Of a stretch of 64,000 nucleotides of DNA, positions 44,056 through 56,189 are shown piece by piece. The DNA is taken from positions 10,682,698 through 10,746,697 of the forward strand of contig CM037860.1 of NCBI GenBank assembly GCA_021292105.1, read 5' to 3'. The DNA is from Anadara kagoshimensis (taxonomy: Eukaryota; Mollusca; Bivalvia; Arcoida; Arcidae). The position numbers and the translations under genes were made by a program. The first letter of the stretch is position 1, and each line of letters begins with the position of its first letter. The notes below the pieces were generated by a model. It ran no database searches and was not told the origin of the DNA. It was given only the letters and a program-made list of their open reading frames with translations.

Positions 44056-47000
44056 TCCTACAAATATTTTATGAGGCACATAATGTATCCATCACAACAC
44101 AACACAACATGTTTACCAAGATTAAGAAATAGGATTACCTTCTGGAATGAGGATCTCTCTAAACCAAATAATTAACGCCAAAAAGTAAATACTTTAAATG
44201 GATTTATTAAATCGTAACACAAAAAGGTGTACACATGCATGTTTGGTAAGAAAAGCATGTTACCTGTATTCATTATTGAAATCTCTATTCTGCTTACAAT
44301 AGCAAGTTATAACTTATGCATGGTCACAATCTAATCTTGTGTTACAGCCCAAACATATGTGATAATCCAAGGAGTAAACAGTGTTCATTACTAATGAGTT
44401 CCGATTACTCCTGGAATGTGGACGAGTTTTTCATTTTGGAAATTAGTATGCTGTCGGGTTTTGTGAATGAGGTTTTCAAGGGTATCATTTTATCTGTGAA
44501 AATAACCACACCCTAACGAATGTGTCAAACTTGTATACATATGTTATGAGAAAAAATGCAACTTATCCCAAAATCTTTTGATTGAATTAACAACAAAGAA
44601 ATGCACAAAAAGAAAAGAATAACCCTCAACAGCTGCAGTTGATAACTTTCTGTGATGTTGATACTTGAACATATAATTACATCTAAGCTATATTACCATT
44701 TGACACTTTTTGTAACTTTCGAATTTAGATTTTAAAAAAAAGATAAAAAAGTAACACAGTTTCGGCGAACGATTTGTTGGTTTCCAAGTAACGTTAACGC
44801 AGAAAGTGTTGAATATTCTTAAGAATGAGGAATTTTTCGACTGTAATAAACAATTTGTACAAATTCTTGTATCCTTGCTGTTATGATTATGTGTTTTTCA
44901 AATACAGATAAAATATATGAAATGATACTATTTAGATTTAGAGACGTTTCAAATAGTAGAAAGATTTTTTTAAACTGAAAAACGTGGCAATAACATAACA
45001 AAGAATACGAAACACACATGCTTCAGAAAAAAGAATAGGGATTTGATTTATAAAACAAACCCAGCCCGAATTTCTACGGGTATTGGAGAAAACAATCATT
45101 TTGTTAAAACGCTACTGCTGGCCCATTGTACTGGTATCTGGGGCCAGTATTCATTAGCGTCGTTGAAGTGCTTTTTGAGCCTCCCCCCCAAAAAAAACCC
45201 CCAGACTTCTGACGAGCAATGGGGGTTAATCTTGTTGTTGCAGTATAGTTTGTAAGTCCTCGTCCGTCTTACCTACTTGTATTTTACAATCTTACGATCA
45301 TGAGTGGTTCACAAATACGCAATTTAAAAACTAAAAAATAAGCCTTATGAGAAAACAAGCCTTACATGTACGCATGATACCCATACTTCAATGAACTAAT
45401 GCACCTGTTTTTAAGTACTACCGACCCCCCCCCCCCTTATGTTCTTATTTTGATTCAGTTTAACTTTTTAGCTGTTATGGATGTCTGATAAATAGCTGCA
45501 GGTAAAATACCTGAACATGTCATTAAAATCAACAGGTCAAAATTTTAATGTGCACATTCTTATATTACATTTTAAATTAATATAATTCCATACAGGAATA
45601 AAATATTTAAATAAAGTGAAGACCGGTGTGACAATTACAAAATTGATTTTTTATTCACCAATGGTTTCTAGTTTCGGGAGGGTCTCTTTTTTAATCATTG
45701 TCTTTGATGTAGTGAAGGCTCATATTAGTTGATTTGATATGACCTTTGACACCATGCGTCAAAACATCAAGTTAGCAAAAGCATTGGTGAAGTTACTTGG
45801 TGGCATATACGAAACCGCCTACCATTTACTAACTACCTAAGGATGTTCGGTAAAGTCAATAAGTAAAATTTAGAGTCCCGGACTAAATGATACTGTGATT
45901 TTATCTATAGCCTTGCTTGTAGGTACAGTAGTGTCATGTCGTACAGATTAAATAAAAGTATTCGAAATTCCTATATGACACTATTTATGATAAATAAAAC
46001 AATCTGTTTTAATATACATTGTACATCCACTTTTCTTGTGTATTCTTCAAATACAGATAAAATGTATGGAATCATTATTGAAAAACATTTTTTGAAAGGG
46101 TACTAGAGTAAATATTCATTGGCGTGGTTATACTATTTGGGCCCAAACACTTCAGATTTTGTACGGGTTTCTGGGTTTATTATACATTGTTGTAGTGATA
46201 GTACTATTGCAGGAGCCCCAAAACTTCAGGCTTTGGTCAAACAATAGCGTTAATGCTGTAGTTGTAGTATTGTAGGTATTATAATCTAGTCACCACCAGC
46301 TTTGGACATTTAAGCGAAAGCATAGGAGAAAAGAGCGAGAAAAAACGGACGTTTGAGCGACGAAAAATGGACATCTTGCATTAATACTTAAGTTTTGGAC
46401 ACATTATTACATCATATTTGACTTTAGTTTTGGTGCCTGTCCAAAGTTGTATTTTTTAAAAATATGTGTTCATTGTATACCCGTTTGGTTGCGTCCATGA
46501 ATGTCAAGTCTTGGTGTTCATAAACAAAAACAAAAATATACTACTTTGACATTGCATGCAGCTAGGTTATCATAGTATATATGGGAGAATTCCGTCCTAG
46601 AACATTTTGTCTTTTTATAGAGTGGCGTGATGAGGGTTATCTTGACACCACTTTTTTCTTTTATTTTTAGCCTTTCTCTGTAAGCTCAAGTCCTATGAAA
46701 TCATATTTGAAATTCAGGTCTTAAGGTACGTTGATTGTCTGTCTTATATCCCCCTGCTTTATTTTATGCATTTTGTTTCAGTAAGTCCTTAGACACTATG
46801 TTAGATTTCAGTCGAGATTAAATAAAACTAAAATATGAGTTTTAAAGAAATAAGAAATGTAAAGCTAGTGAGCGTTGTTCAATTTGCTTTGAACGGCAAT
46901 GGAAGTTATAGCACTATAAACGCCATTTGTAGACAGTTCAATGGTAAATGTATTTGAAATCGCGAAAAATCATGTTATTGAAATGGTACCCCCAAAGTTT

Positions 47001-47771
47001 ATACATACATAAGATTTCACACAGTGGTAGATCATCAAGTTTGGACTAACCTTTGGGTGGCATAAACGTCACATTGTAAAGTTTTTGAATAAATATTCAG
47101 CCATTTGACAAGTTGTCAGTTTTTGTAATATTTAGAATATTTACAACATGAAATTTTACAGTGGGACAATTATTAAAGTTGTAATAATTCACAAAAAATA
47201 TGAATCGAGAGTGGAACATACACTCTATTTCCGGTCTATAGTGCAATAGTTTGTCATAATTGAATATTTTATTATGATGGTTATAAAAACACGAGCCGTC
47301 TTTATACATGCTTTGGATAGGAAAGAGTTCATTTAGTTTAGATTTTGATGTGTGCATTGTGGGCCTGCTGATATTTAAATAAATGGAATTTGAATTACAT
47401 CATCAGTAGTTCACAATCATGTATATTGTTGCAAATTGAATAAAGAGAAATTGCTTGATGATACTGACCTAAACTTAACTGGACACACGGATGTCAATTT
47501 TAACAACATGCATTTAAGTGCGCGTTGCTCATTCGACTTGCGGATACGGTTTCGATGAGATATTGATCTAGAGCGGGCGCTTATGGATCACAGCGGCTCT
47601 TGGTACCTACAAGTAAAAACCCCACTCAGGACAAATCCTAGTGTGAGATAATATGTCTCTTCGCTTGCTGATTGTCAATGATTTTCTCTGGATTTTCTCC
47701 ACATCCATAAAGTGACTATCTCCACATATGTAAAAGAATTTTGACTGGGGCGTAAAACTCCATAACATTAC
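44056..47771. repeat. 3.7 kb tandem duplication, copy 1
   Basis: Starts TCCTACAAATATTTTATGAG at 44056 and is repeated from 47772. Apart from a SINE at its right end it is AT-rich single-copy-type sequence with no gene: the two conserved small frames (44316-44516 plus, 47097-47357 minus) have no recognised motif. Poly-C runs lie near 45183 and 45424. It differs from copy 2 almost only by one- or two-base indels. Confidence 0.97.
47571..47771 (+). mobile_element. SINE (second family) at end of duplication copy 1
   Basis: Starts around GCGGGCGCTTATGGATCA and ends TTTTGACTGGGGCGTAAAAC then CATTACTC. It aligns in order with the element at 59862-60018 (CCCACTC.GGA, TAGTGTGAGA, GGCGTAAAAC, CATTACTC). 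The TAAAAACCCCACTCAGGA part corresponds to the B-box region of that copy but is eroded. The copy in the second duplicate is at 51258-51462. Confidence 0.65.
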
Positions 47772-50700
47772 TCCTACAAATATTTTATGAGGCACATAAT
47801 GTATCCATCACAACACAACACAACATGTTTACCAAGATTAAGAAATAGGATTACCTTCTGGAATGAGGATCTCTCTAAACCAAATAATTAACGCCAAAAA
47901 GTAAATACTTTAAATGGATTTATTAAATCGTAACACAAAAAGGTGTACACATGCATGTTTGGTAAGAAAAGCATGTTACCTGTATTCATTATTGAAATCT
48001 CTATTCTGCTTACAATAGCAAGTTATATAACTTATGCATGGTCACAATCTAATCTTGTGTTACAGCCCAAACATATGTGATAATCCAAGGAGTAAACAGT
48101 GTTCATTACTAATGAGTTCCGATTACTCCTGGAATGTGGACGAGTTTTTCATTTTGGAAATTAGTATGCTGTCGGGTTTTGTGAATGAGGTTTTCAAGGG
48201 TATCATTTTATCTGTGAAAATAACCACACCCTAACGAATGTGTCAAACTTGTATACATATGTTATGAGAAAAAATGCAACTTATCCCAAAATCTTTTGAT
48301 TGAATTAACAACAAAGAAATGCACAAAAAGAAAAGAATAACCCTCAACAGCTGCAGTTGATAACTTTCTGTGATGTTGATACTTGAACATATAATTACAT
48401 CTAAGCTATATTACCATTTGACACTTTTTGTAACTTTCGAATTTAGATTTTAAAAAAAGATAAAAAGTAACACAGTTTCGGCGAACGATTGTTGGTTTCC
48501 AAGTAACGTTAACGCAGAAAGTGTTGAATATTCTAAGAATGAGAATTTTTCGACTGTAATAAACATTTGTACAAATTCTTGTATCCTTGCTGTTATGATT
48601 ATGTGTTTTTCAAATACAGATAAAATATATGAAATGATACTATTTAGATTTAGAGACGTTTCAAATAGTAGAAAGATTTTTTTAAACTGAAAAAAGTGGC
48701 AATAACATAACAAAGAATACGAAACACACATGCTTCAGAAAAAAGAATAGGGATTTGATTTATAAAACAAACCCAGCCCGAATTTCTACGGGTATTGGAG
48801 AAAACAATCATTTGTTAAAACGCTATTGCTGGCCCATTGTACTGGTATCTGGGGCCAGTATTCATTAGCGTCGTTGAAGTGCTTTTGAGCCTCCCCCCAA
48901 AAAAAACCCCAGACTTCTGACGAGCAATGGGGGTTAATCTTGTTGTTGCAGTATTTTGTAAGTCCTCGTCCGTCTTACCTACTGTATTTTACAATCTTAC
49001 GATCATGAGTGGTTCACAATACGCAATTTAAAAACTAAAAAATAAGCCTTATGAGAAAACAAGCCTTACATGTACGCATGTACCCATACTTCAATGAACT
49101 AATGCACCTGTTTTTAAGTACTACCGACCCCCCCCCCCCTTAGTTCTTATTTTGATTCAGTTTAACTTTTTAGCTGTTATGGATGTCTGATAAATAGCTG
49201 CAGGTAAAATACCTGAACATGTCATTAAAATCAACAGGTCAAAATTTTAATGTGCACATTCTTATATTACATTTTAAATTAATATAATTCCATACAGGAA
49301 TAAAATATTTAAATAAAGTGAAGACCGGTGTGACAATTACAAAATTGATTTTTTATTCACCAATGGTTTCTAGTTTCGGGAGGGTCTCTTTTTTAATCAT
49401 TGTCTTTGATGTAGTGAAGGCTCATATTAGTTGATTTGATATGACCTTTGACACCATGCGTCAAAACATCAAGTTAGCAAAAGCATTGGTGAAGTTACTT
49501 GGTGGCATATACGAAACCGCCTACCATTTACTAACTACCTAAGGATGTTCGGTAAAGTCAATAAGTAAAATTTAGAGTCCCGGACTAAATGATACTGTGA
49601 TTTTATCTATAGCCTTGCTTGTAGGTACAGTAGTGTCATGTCGTACAGATTAAATAAAGTATTCGAAATTCCTATATGACACTATTTATGATAAATAAAA
49701 CAATCTGTTTTAATATATTGTACATCCACTTTTCTTGTGTATTCTTCAAATACAGATAAAATGTATGGAATCATTATTGAAAAACATTTTTTGAAAGGGT
49801 ACTAGAGTAAATATTCATTGGCGTGGTTATACTATTTGGGCCCAAACACTTCAGATTTTGTACGGGTTTCTGGGTTTATTATACATTGTTGTAGTGATAG
49901 TACTATTGCAGGAGCCCCAAAACTTCAGGCTTTGGTCAAACAATAGCGTTAATGCTGTAGTTGTAGTATTGTAGGTATTATAATCTAGTCACCACCAGCT
50001 TTGGACATTTAAGCGAAAGCATAGGAGAAAAGAGCGAGAAAAAACGGACGTTTGAGCGACGAAAAATGGACATCTTGCATTAATACTTAAGTTTTGGACA
50101 CATTATTACATCATATTTGACTTTAGTTTTGGTGCCTGTCCAAAGTTGTATTTTTTAAAAATATGTGTTCATTGTATACCCGTTTGGTTGCGTCCATGAA
50201 TGTCAAGTCTTGGTGTTAAACAAAACAAAAATATACTACTTTGACATTGCATGCAGCTAGGTTATCATAGTATATATGGGAGAATTCCGTCCTAGAACAT
50301 TTTGTCTTTTTATAGAGTGGCGTGATGAGGGTTATCTTGACACCATTTTTCTTTTATTTTTAGCCTTTCTCTGTAAGCTCAAGTCCTATGAAATCATATT
50401 TGAAATTCAGGTCTTAAGGTACGTTGATTGTCTGTCTATATCCCCCTGCTTTATTTTATGCATTTTGTTTCAGTAAGTCCTTAGACACTATGTTAGATTT
50501 CAGTCGAGATTAAATAAAACTAAAATATGAGTTTTAAAGAAATAAGAAATGTAAAGCTAGTGAGCGTTGTTCATTTGCTTTGAACGGCAATGGAAGTTAT
50601 AGCACTAAAACGCCATTTGTAGACAGTTCAATGGTAAATGTATTTGAAATCGCGAAAATATGTTATTGAAATGGTACCCCCAAAGTTTATACATACATAA

Positions 50701-51458
50701 GATTTCACACAGTGGTAGATCATCAAGTTTGGACTAACCTTTGGGTGGCATAAACGTCACATTGTAAAGTTTTTGAATAAATATTCAGCCATTTGACAAG
50801 TTGTCAGTTTTTGTAATATTTAGAATATTTACAACATGAAATTTTACAGTGGGACAATTATTAAAGTTGTAATAATTCACAAAAAATATGAATCGAGAGT
50901 GGAACATACACTCTATTTCCGGTCTATAGTGCAATAGTTTGTCATAATTGAATATTTTATTATGATGGTTATAAAAACACGAGCCGTCTTTATACATGCT
51001 TTGGATAGGAAAGAGTTCATTTAGTTTAGATTTTGATGTGTGCATTGTGGGCCTGCTGATATTTAAATAATGAATTTGAATTACATCATCAGTAGTTCAC
51101 AATCATGTATATTGTTGCAAATTGAATAAAGAGAAATTGCTGATGATACTGACCTAAACTTAACTGGACACACGGATGTCAATTTTAACAACATGCATTT
51201 AAGTGCGCGTTGCTCATTCGACTTGCGGATACGGTTTCGATGAGATATTGATCTAGAGCGGGCGCTTATGGATCACAGCGGCTCTTGGTACCTACAAGTA
51301 AAAACCCCACTCAGGACAAATCCTAGTGTGAGATAATATGTCTCTTCGCTTGCTGATTGTCAATGATTTTCTCTGGATTTTCTCCACATCCATAAAGTGA
51401 CTATCTCCACATATGTAAAAGAATTTTGACTGGGGCGTAAAACTCCATAACATTACTC
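47772..51458. repeat. 3.7 kb tandem duplication, copy 2
   Basis: Repeats 44056-47771 in the same orientation with no spacer. About 29 bases shorter overall, mostly through one-base losses in homopolymers and short repeats, for example TTCTTAAGAATGAGG against TTCTAAGAATGAG near 48530. Substitutions are few (such as ACTGC to ATTGC near 48825). Confidence 0.97.
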
Positions 51459-51462
51459 AACT
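51258..51462 (+). mobile_element. SINE (second family) at end of duplication copy 2
   Basis: Duplicate of the element at 47571-47771, here with its natural continuation (CATTACTCAACTTTAC), showing that the duplication boundary falls inside the SINE's 3' tail. Confidence 0.65.
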
Positions 51463-51659
51463 TTACTTCATCCAACAGGATAGATATTGACACCCGATTC
51501 ATATTCTTAGCTTTTCAATTCCCTGTTTATTGGCAATGTTGATGCGTTTTTAACGGTAACTGCGTGGAATTTGTCCAATTTCAGGAAACAACATCCTTGT
51601 TTTTGGTGTTTTGTGGGTGTTAAGAAGTGTTAAGTTATAGAAAGATTTACGATATACAT
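51463..51659. other. Spacer
   Basis: Nothing recognised between the duplication and the next degenerate repeat. Confidence 0.45.
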
Positions 51660-52350
51660 AGTTGATAATTTTTGTTTAATATTTAAATCATTCAGGAAAT
51701 TGAAAAAATAACATTCATCAATTATTATAAATACAAAAATACAAATAAAACTTCAAGAAATGTGAATTATGTATACAATGTTAAAGGTTTACATTTACAG
51801 AGGGAAATGACTTCCTTAAGATTCGGTATTTGTTATGATGTCAAAATGTGACACATAAATAAAAAGTGAAATTTGACTTAGTTATAGGAAATAAATAAGT
51901 TTTATTTTTAATAAGAACAATAATAATATGTGTATGATGTATAGGCTAATTGTTTATTGTAAAGGTGGGAGATTTTTATGGTTCATTTTGAAGTAATGCC
52001 TTTATAACTTTTTAATTGCTAAGGAAATGAAACATATTTGTATCTTTTGTATTAATTATTTTTGTTTATAAAAATCCATTCAGGAAGCTTGTCCTACACA
52101 AAAGTCATTAATCAATACAAATTTAAATACCAATACACTACATAAAATGTAAGTTATTTTGATTGAGTTAAAAAGGTTAAAAGTCAGTAATTACAGTAGG
52201 AAATAATATCCTTAATTTTTGGCAACTGTTATGATGTCATAATATGACACATGAAAACAAAAGTTCAATTTAAAGTCGTACAAATCGAAATTGAGGAAAT
52301 AAAAATATTTTGGTGTATTGACTACCAAGTCCTAAATATGTTGTTTCGTC
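51660..52350. repeat. Old, diverged tandem duplication, about 415 bp
   Basis: Blocks at 51690-51880 (ATTCAGGAA, TTACAGAGGGAAATGACTTC, TGTTATGATGTCAAAATGTG) recur in order at 52075-52260 (ATTCAGGAA, TTACAGTAGGAAATAATATC, TGTTATGATGTCATAATATG). Identity is moderate. A further TTGTTATGATATCATTTT lies at 52625. Confidence 0.6.
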
Positions 52351-52854
52351 GTACAGGAATCCCTTGTTGTATCGGAAGACTTATTTCATTTAATTGTATT
52401 AGATGAGTAAAAAGATTCCGATATTAATTGAAATTGACAAAAGTACACATTGTAGCTAAAAAGCATGTACTTGGTAACAGACAACACAACCAAGAATACG
52501 ATAACATGTTAAAATGTAAAATAATAAGTGAATGTCAACAGCTAAAGGCACGGCGGCAAGAAAAGACAAACAAATTATGGCCACTGATTTGGATTAGCAC
52601 TGGAGTTATAAGTAATTGTCCTGATTTGTTATGATATCATTTTAATGACTACTTCATTTGAAGATGGTTTTGTGTACTTCTGATGATTGGTACACTAACA
52701 AAATAATGTATGAGACAATCATTTGTAGTATGTTTGGTGGATTTTGTCACATGTTTGTATGTATTGTTTTCAAATATGCGATGCAAGTTTATAAAGAAAT
52801 AAAAAGACAAATAAAAATAAATAAATAAATTTTGGTATCAAAGATTGTTAAAAT
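52351..52854. other. Spacer, no gene seen
   Basis: A 68-codon plus-strand frame (52428-52634) has a Lys/Gln-rich composition and no recognised features. Confidence 0.4.
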
Positions 52855-53192
52855 AGGATTGATTGATTTAATGGCATTTTACGCCCAAATAAAAATACTA
52901 CCTTATATTCACTTATATCGAGACGTCACAAGCTCTGGATGAAGTGGGAGAATATTTTACCTTTGCAGTGCGCTCAGGACAATGAGCAGGGAATGTTATT
53001 TAACGTGCCATGCCTGTCATGACATGGAACATCTGTGTTTTAGGTCTCTTTCGAAGGACCTCGTAACTTTCGTTTCTAAACGAAAGAATAAGCACTTCCT
53101 ATTTTCAAGTCTTGATCAAACCCGACTGGGGTTCGAACTCACGACCTCCCACATACGAAGCGGGTACTTTACAAACTGAGCTACCGTAGTAG
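52855..53192 (-). mobile_element. Complete tRNA-derived SINE
   Basis: On the minus strand: A-box-like GTAGCTCAGTTTGTAAAG (from about 53184), B-box GAGTTCGAACC (53130-53140), a body with GAAACGAAAGTTACGAGG, then TGTGACGTCTCGATATAAG and a tail GGGCGTAAAATGCC ending in TCAATCAATCC. At about 340 bp it is the most complete SINE in the window. The open frame 52982-53179 on the other strand is a by-product. Confidence 0.85.
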
Positions 53193-53494
53193 TTTGTTGA
53201 ATTCAAAACGTGTTTTCCAAAATAATCCTATCTTGGTAAACCAGCAAAATAGTATGTATGACCTGATGTAGATGGGAATGGACACCCTTACTGTTTATAG
53301 CGACAGTTTGGACAGGTATATACTTCCTTTTATGTGACAAATATGTGCATAAAGAGAATAAATTGACAAACGTCTTGACTTTTATATGTGTAAAGGAAGT
53401 TATTATACTGGATTAAAATATGAAAAATAATAGAAATTTACATAAAGAATAAATTTTACATATGTTGAATGCAGTGGAGTAACTCATAATGCCT
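53193..53494. other. Spacer, no gene seen
   Basis: Nothing recognised. Confidence 0.45.
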
Positions 53495-55075
53495 CGGGAA
53501 CTATGACATATTAACATTGTATAATGGGGTGTAACAGTGCTGTGACATATCAAAATTATATAATTATGTGTTCCTGAACCGTGGCATATAAAATTATATA
53601 TTGATGTGCTCCAGTACTGTGATATATAAAAATTATATAATGGCGTGTTCCAGTACTGTGATATATAAAAATTATATAAAGGCGTGTTCCAGTACTGTGA
53701 TATATAAAAATTATATAATGGCGTGTTCCAGTACTGTGATATATAAAAAGTATATAATGGCGGTGTTCCAGTACTGTGATATATAAAAATTACATAATGG
53801 CGTGTTCCAGTACTGTGATATATAAAAATTATATAATGGCGTGTTCCAGTACTGTGATATATAAAAATTATATAATGGCGTGTTTCAGTACTGTGATATA
53901 TAAAAATAAAATAATGACGTGTTCCAGTACTGTGAGATATAAAAATTATATAATGGCGTGTTCCAGTACTGTGATATATAAAAATTGAATAATGACGTGT
54001 TCCAGTACTGTGATATATAAAAATTATATAATGGCGTGTTCCAGTACTGTGATATATAAAAAATATATAATGACGTGTTCCAGTACTGTGATATATAAAA
54101 ATTATATAATGGCGTGTTCCAGTACTGTGATATATAAAAGTATTTAATGATGTGTTCCAGGACTGTGGCATATAAAAGTATACAATGGTGTGTTCTAGTA
54201 ATGTGACATATAAAAGTATATAATGATGTGTTCCAGGAATGTGACATATAAAAGTATATAATGATGTGTTCCAGGAATGTGACATATAAAAGTACAGGAC
54301 TCTGACATATAAAAGTATATAATGATGTGTTCCAGGACTGTGACATATATAAGGTATACAATGATGTCTTCCAGTGCTGTGACATTTAAAAGTATATAAT
54401 GATGTGTTCCAGTACTGTGATATATAAAAGTGTATAATGATGTGTTATAGTAATGTGACATATAAAAGTATATAATTATGTGTTCCAGGACTGTGACATA
54501 TAAAAGTATATAATGATGTGTTCCAGTACTGTGATATATAAAAGTGCAAGACTGTGACATATAAAAGTATACAATGATGTGTTCCTAGACTATGACATAT
54601 AAAAGTATATAATGATGTGTTCCAGGACTGTGACATATAAAAGTATATAATGATGTGTTCCAGTACTGTGATATATAAAAGTGTATAATGATGTGTTCCG
54701 GGACTGTGATATATAAAAGTGCATATGATGTGTTCCGGGACTAGTATATAAAGGTATATAATGGTGTGTTCCAGTACTGTGATAAATAAAAATTATATAA
54801 TGATGTGTTCCAGTACTGTGACATATAAAAGTATATAATGATGTGTTCCAGGACTGTGACATAAAAAAGTGTATAATGATGTGTTCCTGGACTGTGACAT
54901 ATAAAAGTACAGGACTGTGACATATAAAAGTATACAATGATGTGTTCCAGTACTGTGACATATAAAACTATATAATGATGTGTTCCAGTACTGTGCATAT
55001 AAAAGTGTATAATGATGTGTTCCGGGACTGTGGTATATAAAGGTATATAATGATGTGTTCCAGTACAGTGTGGAT
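53495..55075. repeat. 38/39 bp minisatellite, about 40 units in two sub-blocks
   Basis: Left block (to about 54135): 39 bp units GTGTTCCAGTACTGTGATAT followed by ATAAAAATTATATAATGGC. Right block: 38 bp units TGATGTGTTCCAGGACTGTG followed by ACATATAAAAGTATATAA, with some units truncated by a fused AAAAGTACAGGACT or AAAGTGCAAGACT junction. 39 bp is 13 codons, so the left block gives a 290-residue minus-strand frame of YHSTGTRHYIIFI repeats; the 38 bp block shifts frame every unit. This is a repeat, not a protein. Confidence 0.95.
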
Positions 55076-56189
55076 AAGAGAAGAACAAGTCCAAAACTTC
55101 ATAACTCAAAATGTTTAATTTGCCCGAAGAGGGCACCCTAAAGTAAGGTCATATTAAAACCGTAGTGCACAGAAAGTGTTATCACACTCAATTTATTTAA
55201 TACTCACGTTTTAATTCTTTTTATTTCTAATTGGTACAATTTTTGTTAAGAGTATATTTTAAATTTGACCTTGACCTATGTTTAGATCAATAAATGCGAG
55301 TGTTTGTTTTCTTTTCATTTCATAAAACATGGTCTTGATGAGACACCATTACAAAAGAACGAATTTTCATAATTTAATAAAATCACTCCTTTTTCTACTT
55401 TGATATTAAATATTTTAAAAAATAATCGACACATATCGTAAATATATTTAATATCTTACAGTTCAGGTCATTGACCAGGTGTTCAGTGAAATAAACATAT
55501 GATATCTGACCCACAAAACTATCCCGAGATAGAATGTCAATTTCATAGTAGTACCTACATTTATAACTTTTGTCATCTGGACAACGGTTGTCTGTGACTG
55601 AATTAAGGCCAAGCCATTGACTTCTGTTATCACGATAATCAATATCTGAAATTCCGTATTAACTTTCGTCTCGTCAAACTGAACAATTTTGAGTCTTAAT
55701 ATTCTGGTGAGACGTAAATCTTTTACACAATACCTGTACATATATAATATCCTTCTTTAAAAAAATACTGATTTATCTATCCTTGTATTCAAAAGTACAA
55801 CTGATAAACAAACAAAATGCCAGTGGTGTTTAAAGGTCGTGCCTTCCATGATGGTAACTAAGTGCATCTTGTGGTTAATAGCGTTTTGGGGGACAGTTCT
55901 TTTTAGAGGCACAGCTTCAATTTTCCCTGGGAGCTATTTTTATGACTAAACTGCTTAATTTAAATTATAAAATATCGCCAACGTTGGAATGTCTGTATCT
56001 TGACGTTATTAAGTACATTTTTATAATTTAAAACAGAAAGTACTGAAATGTTCCAAAGACCAAAAGCATGGCTAAACTTTGATTTTAATAGCTTATATTT
56101 CCATTGCATAAATCATAAAAAATTGTAGTGACTTGTATAATAAACATATAATAATGGACAAAACCTGGTTGTGTAAATTAATATTCGTC
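55076..56189. other. Spacer, no gene seen
   Basis: AT-rich single-copy sequence. A minus-strand 92-codon frame (55463-55741) has no recognised motif. Confidence 0.45.

Noticed and set aside
44316..44516. 66-residue frame perfectly conserved at 48034-48234, and an 86-residue frame conserved at 47097/50785
   Set aside because: Conservation follows from the very recent 3.7 kb duplication and is no evidence of selection.
53413..54285. 290-residue minus-strand frame with YHSTGTRHYIIFI repeats
   Set aside because: Explained by 39 bp units; the frame collapses where the unit becomes 38 bp.
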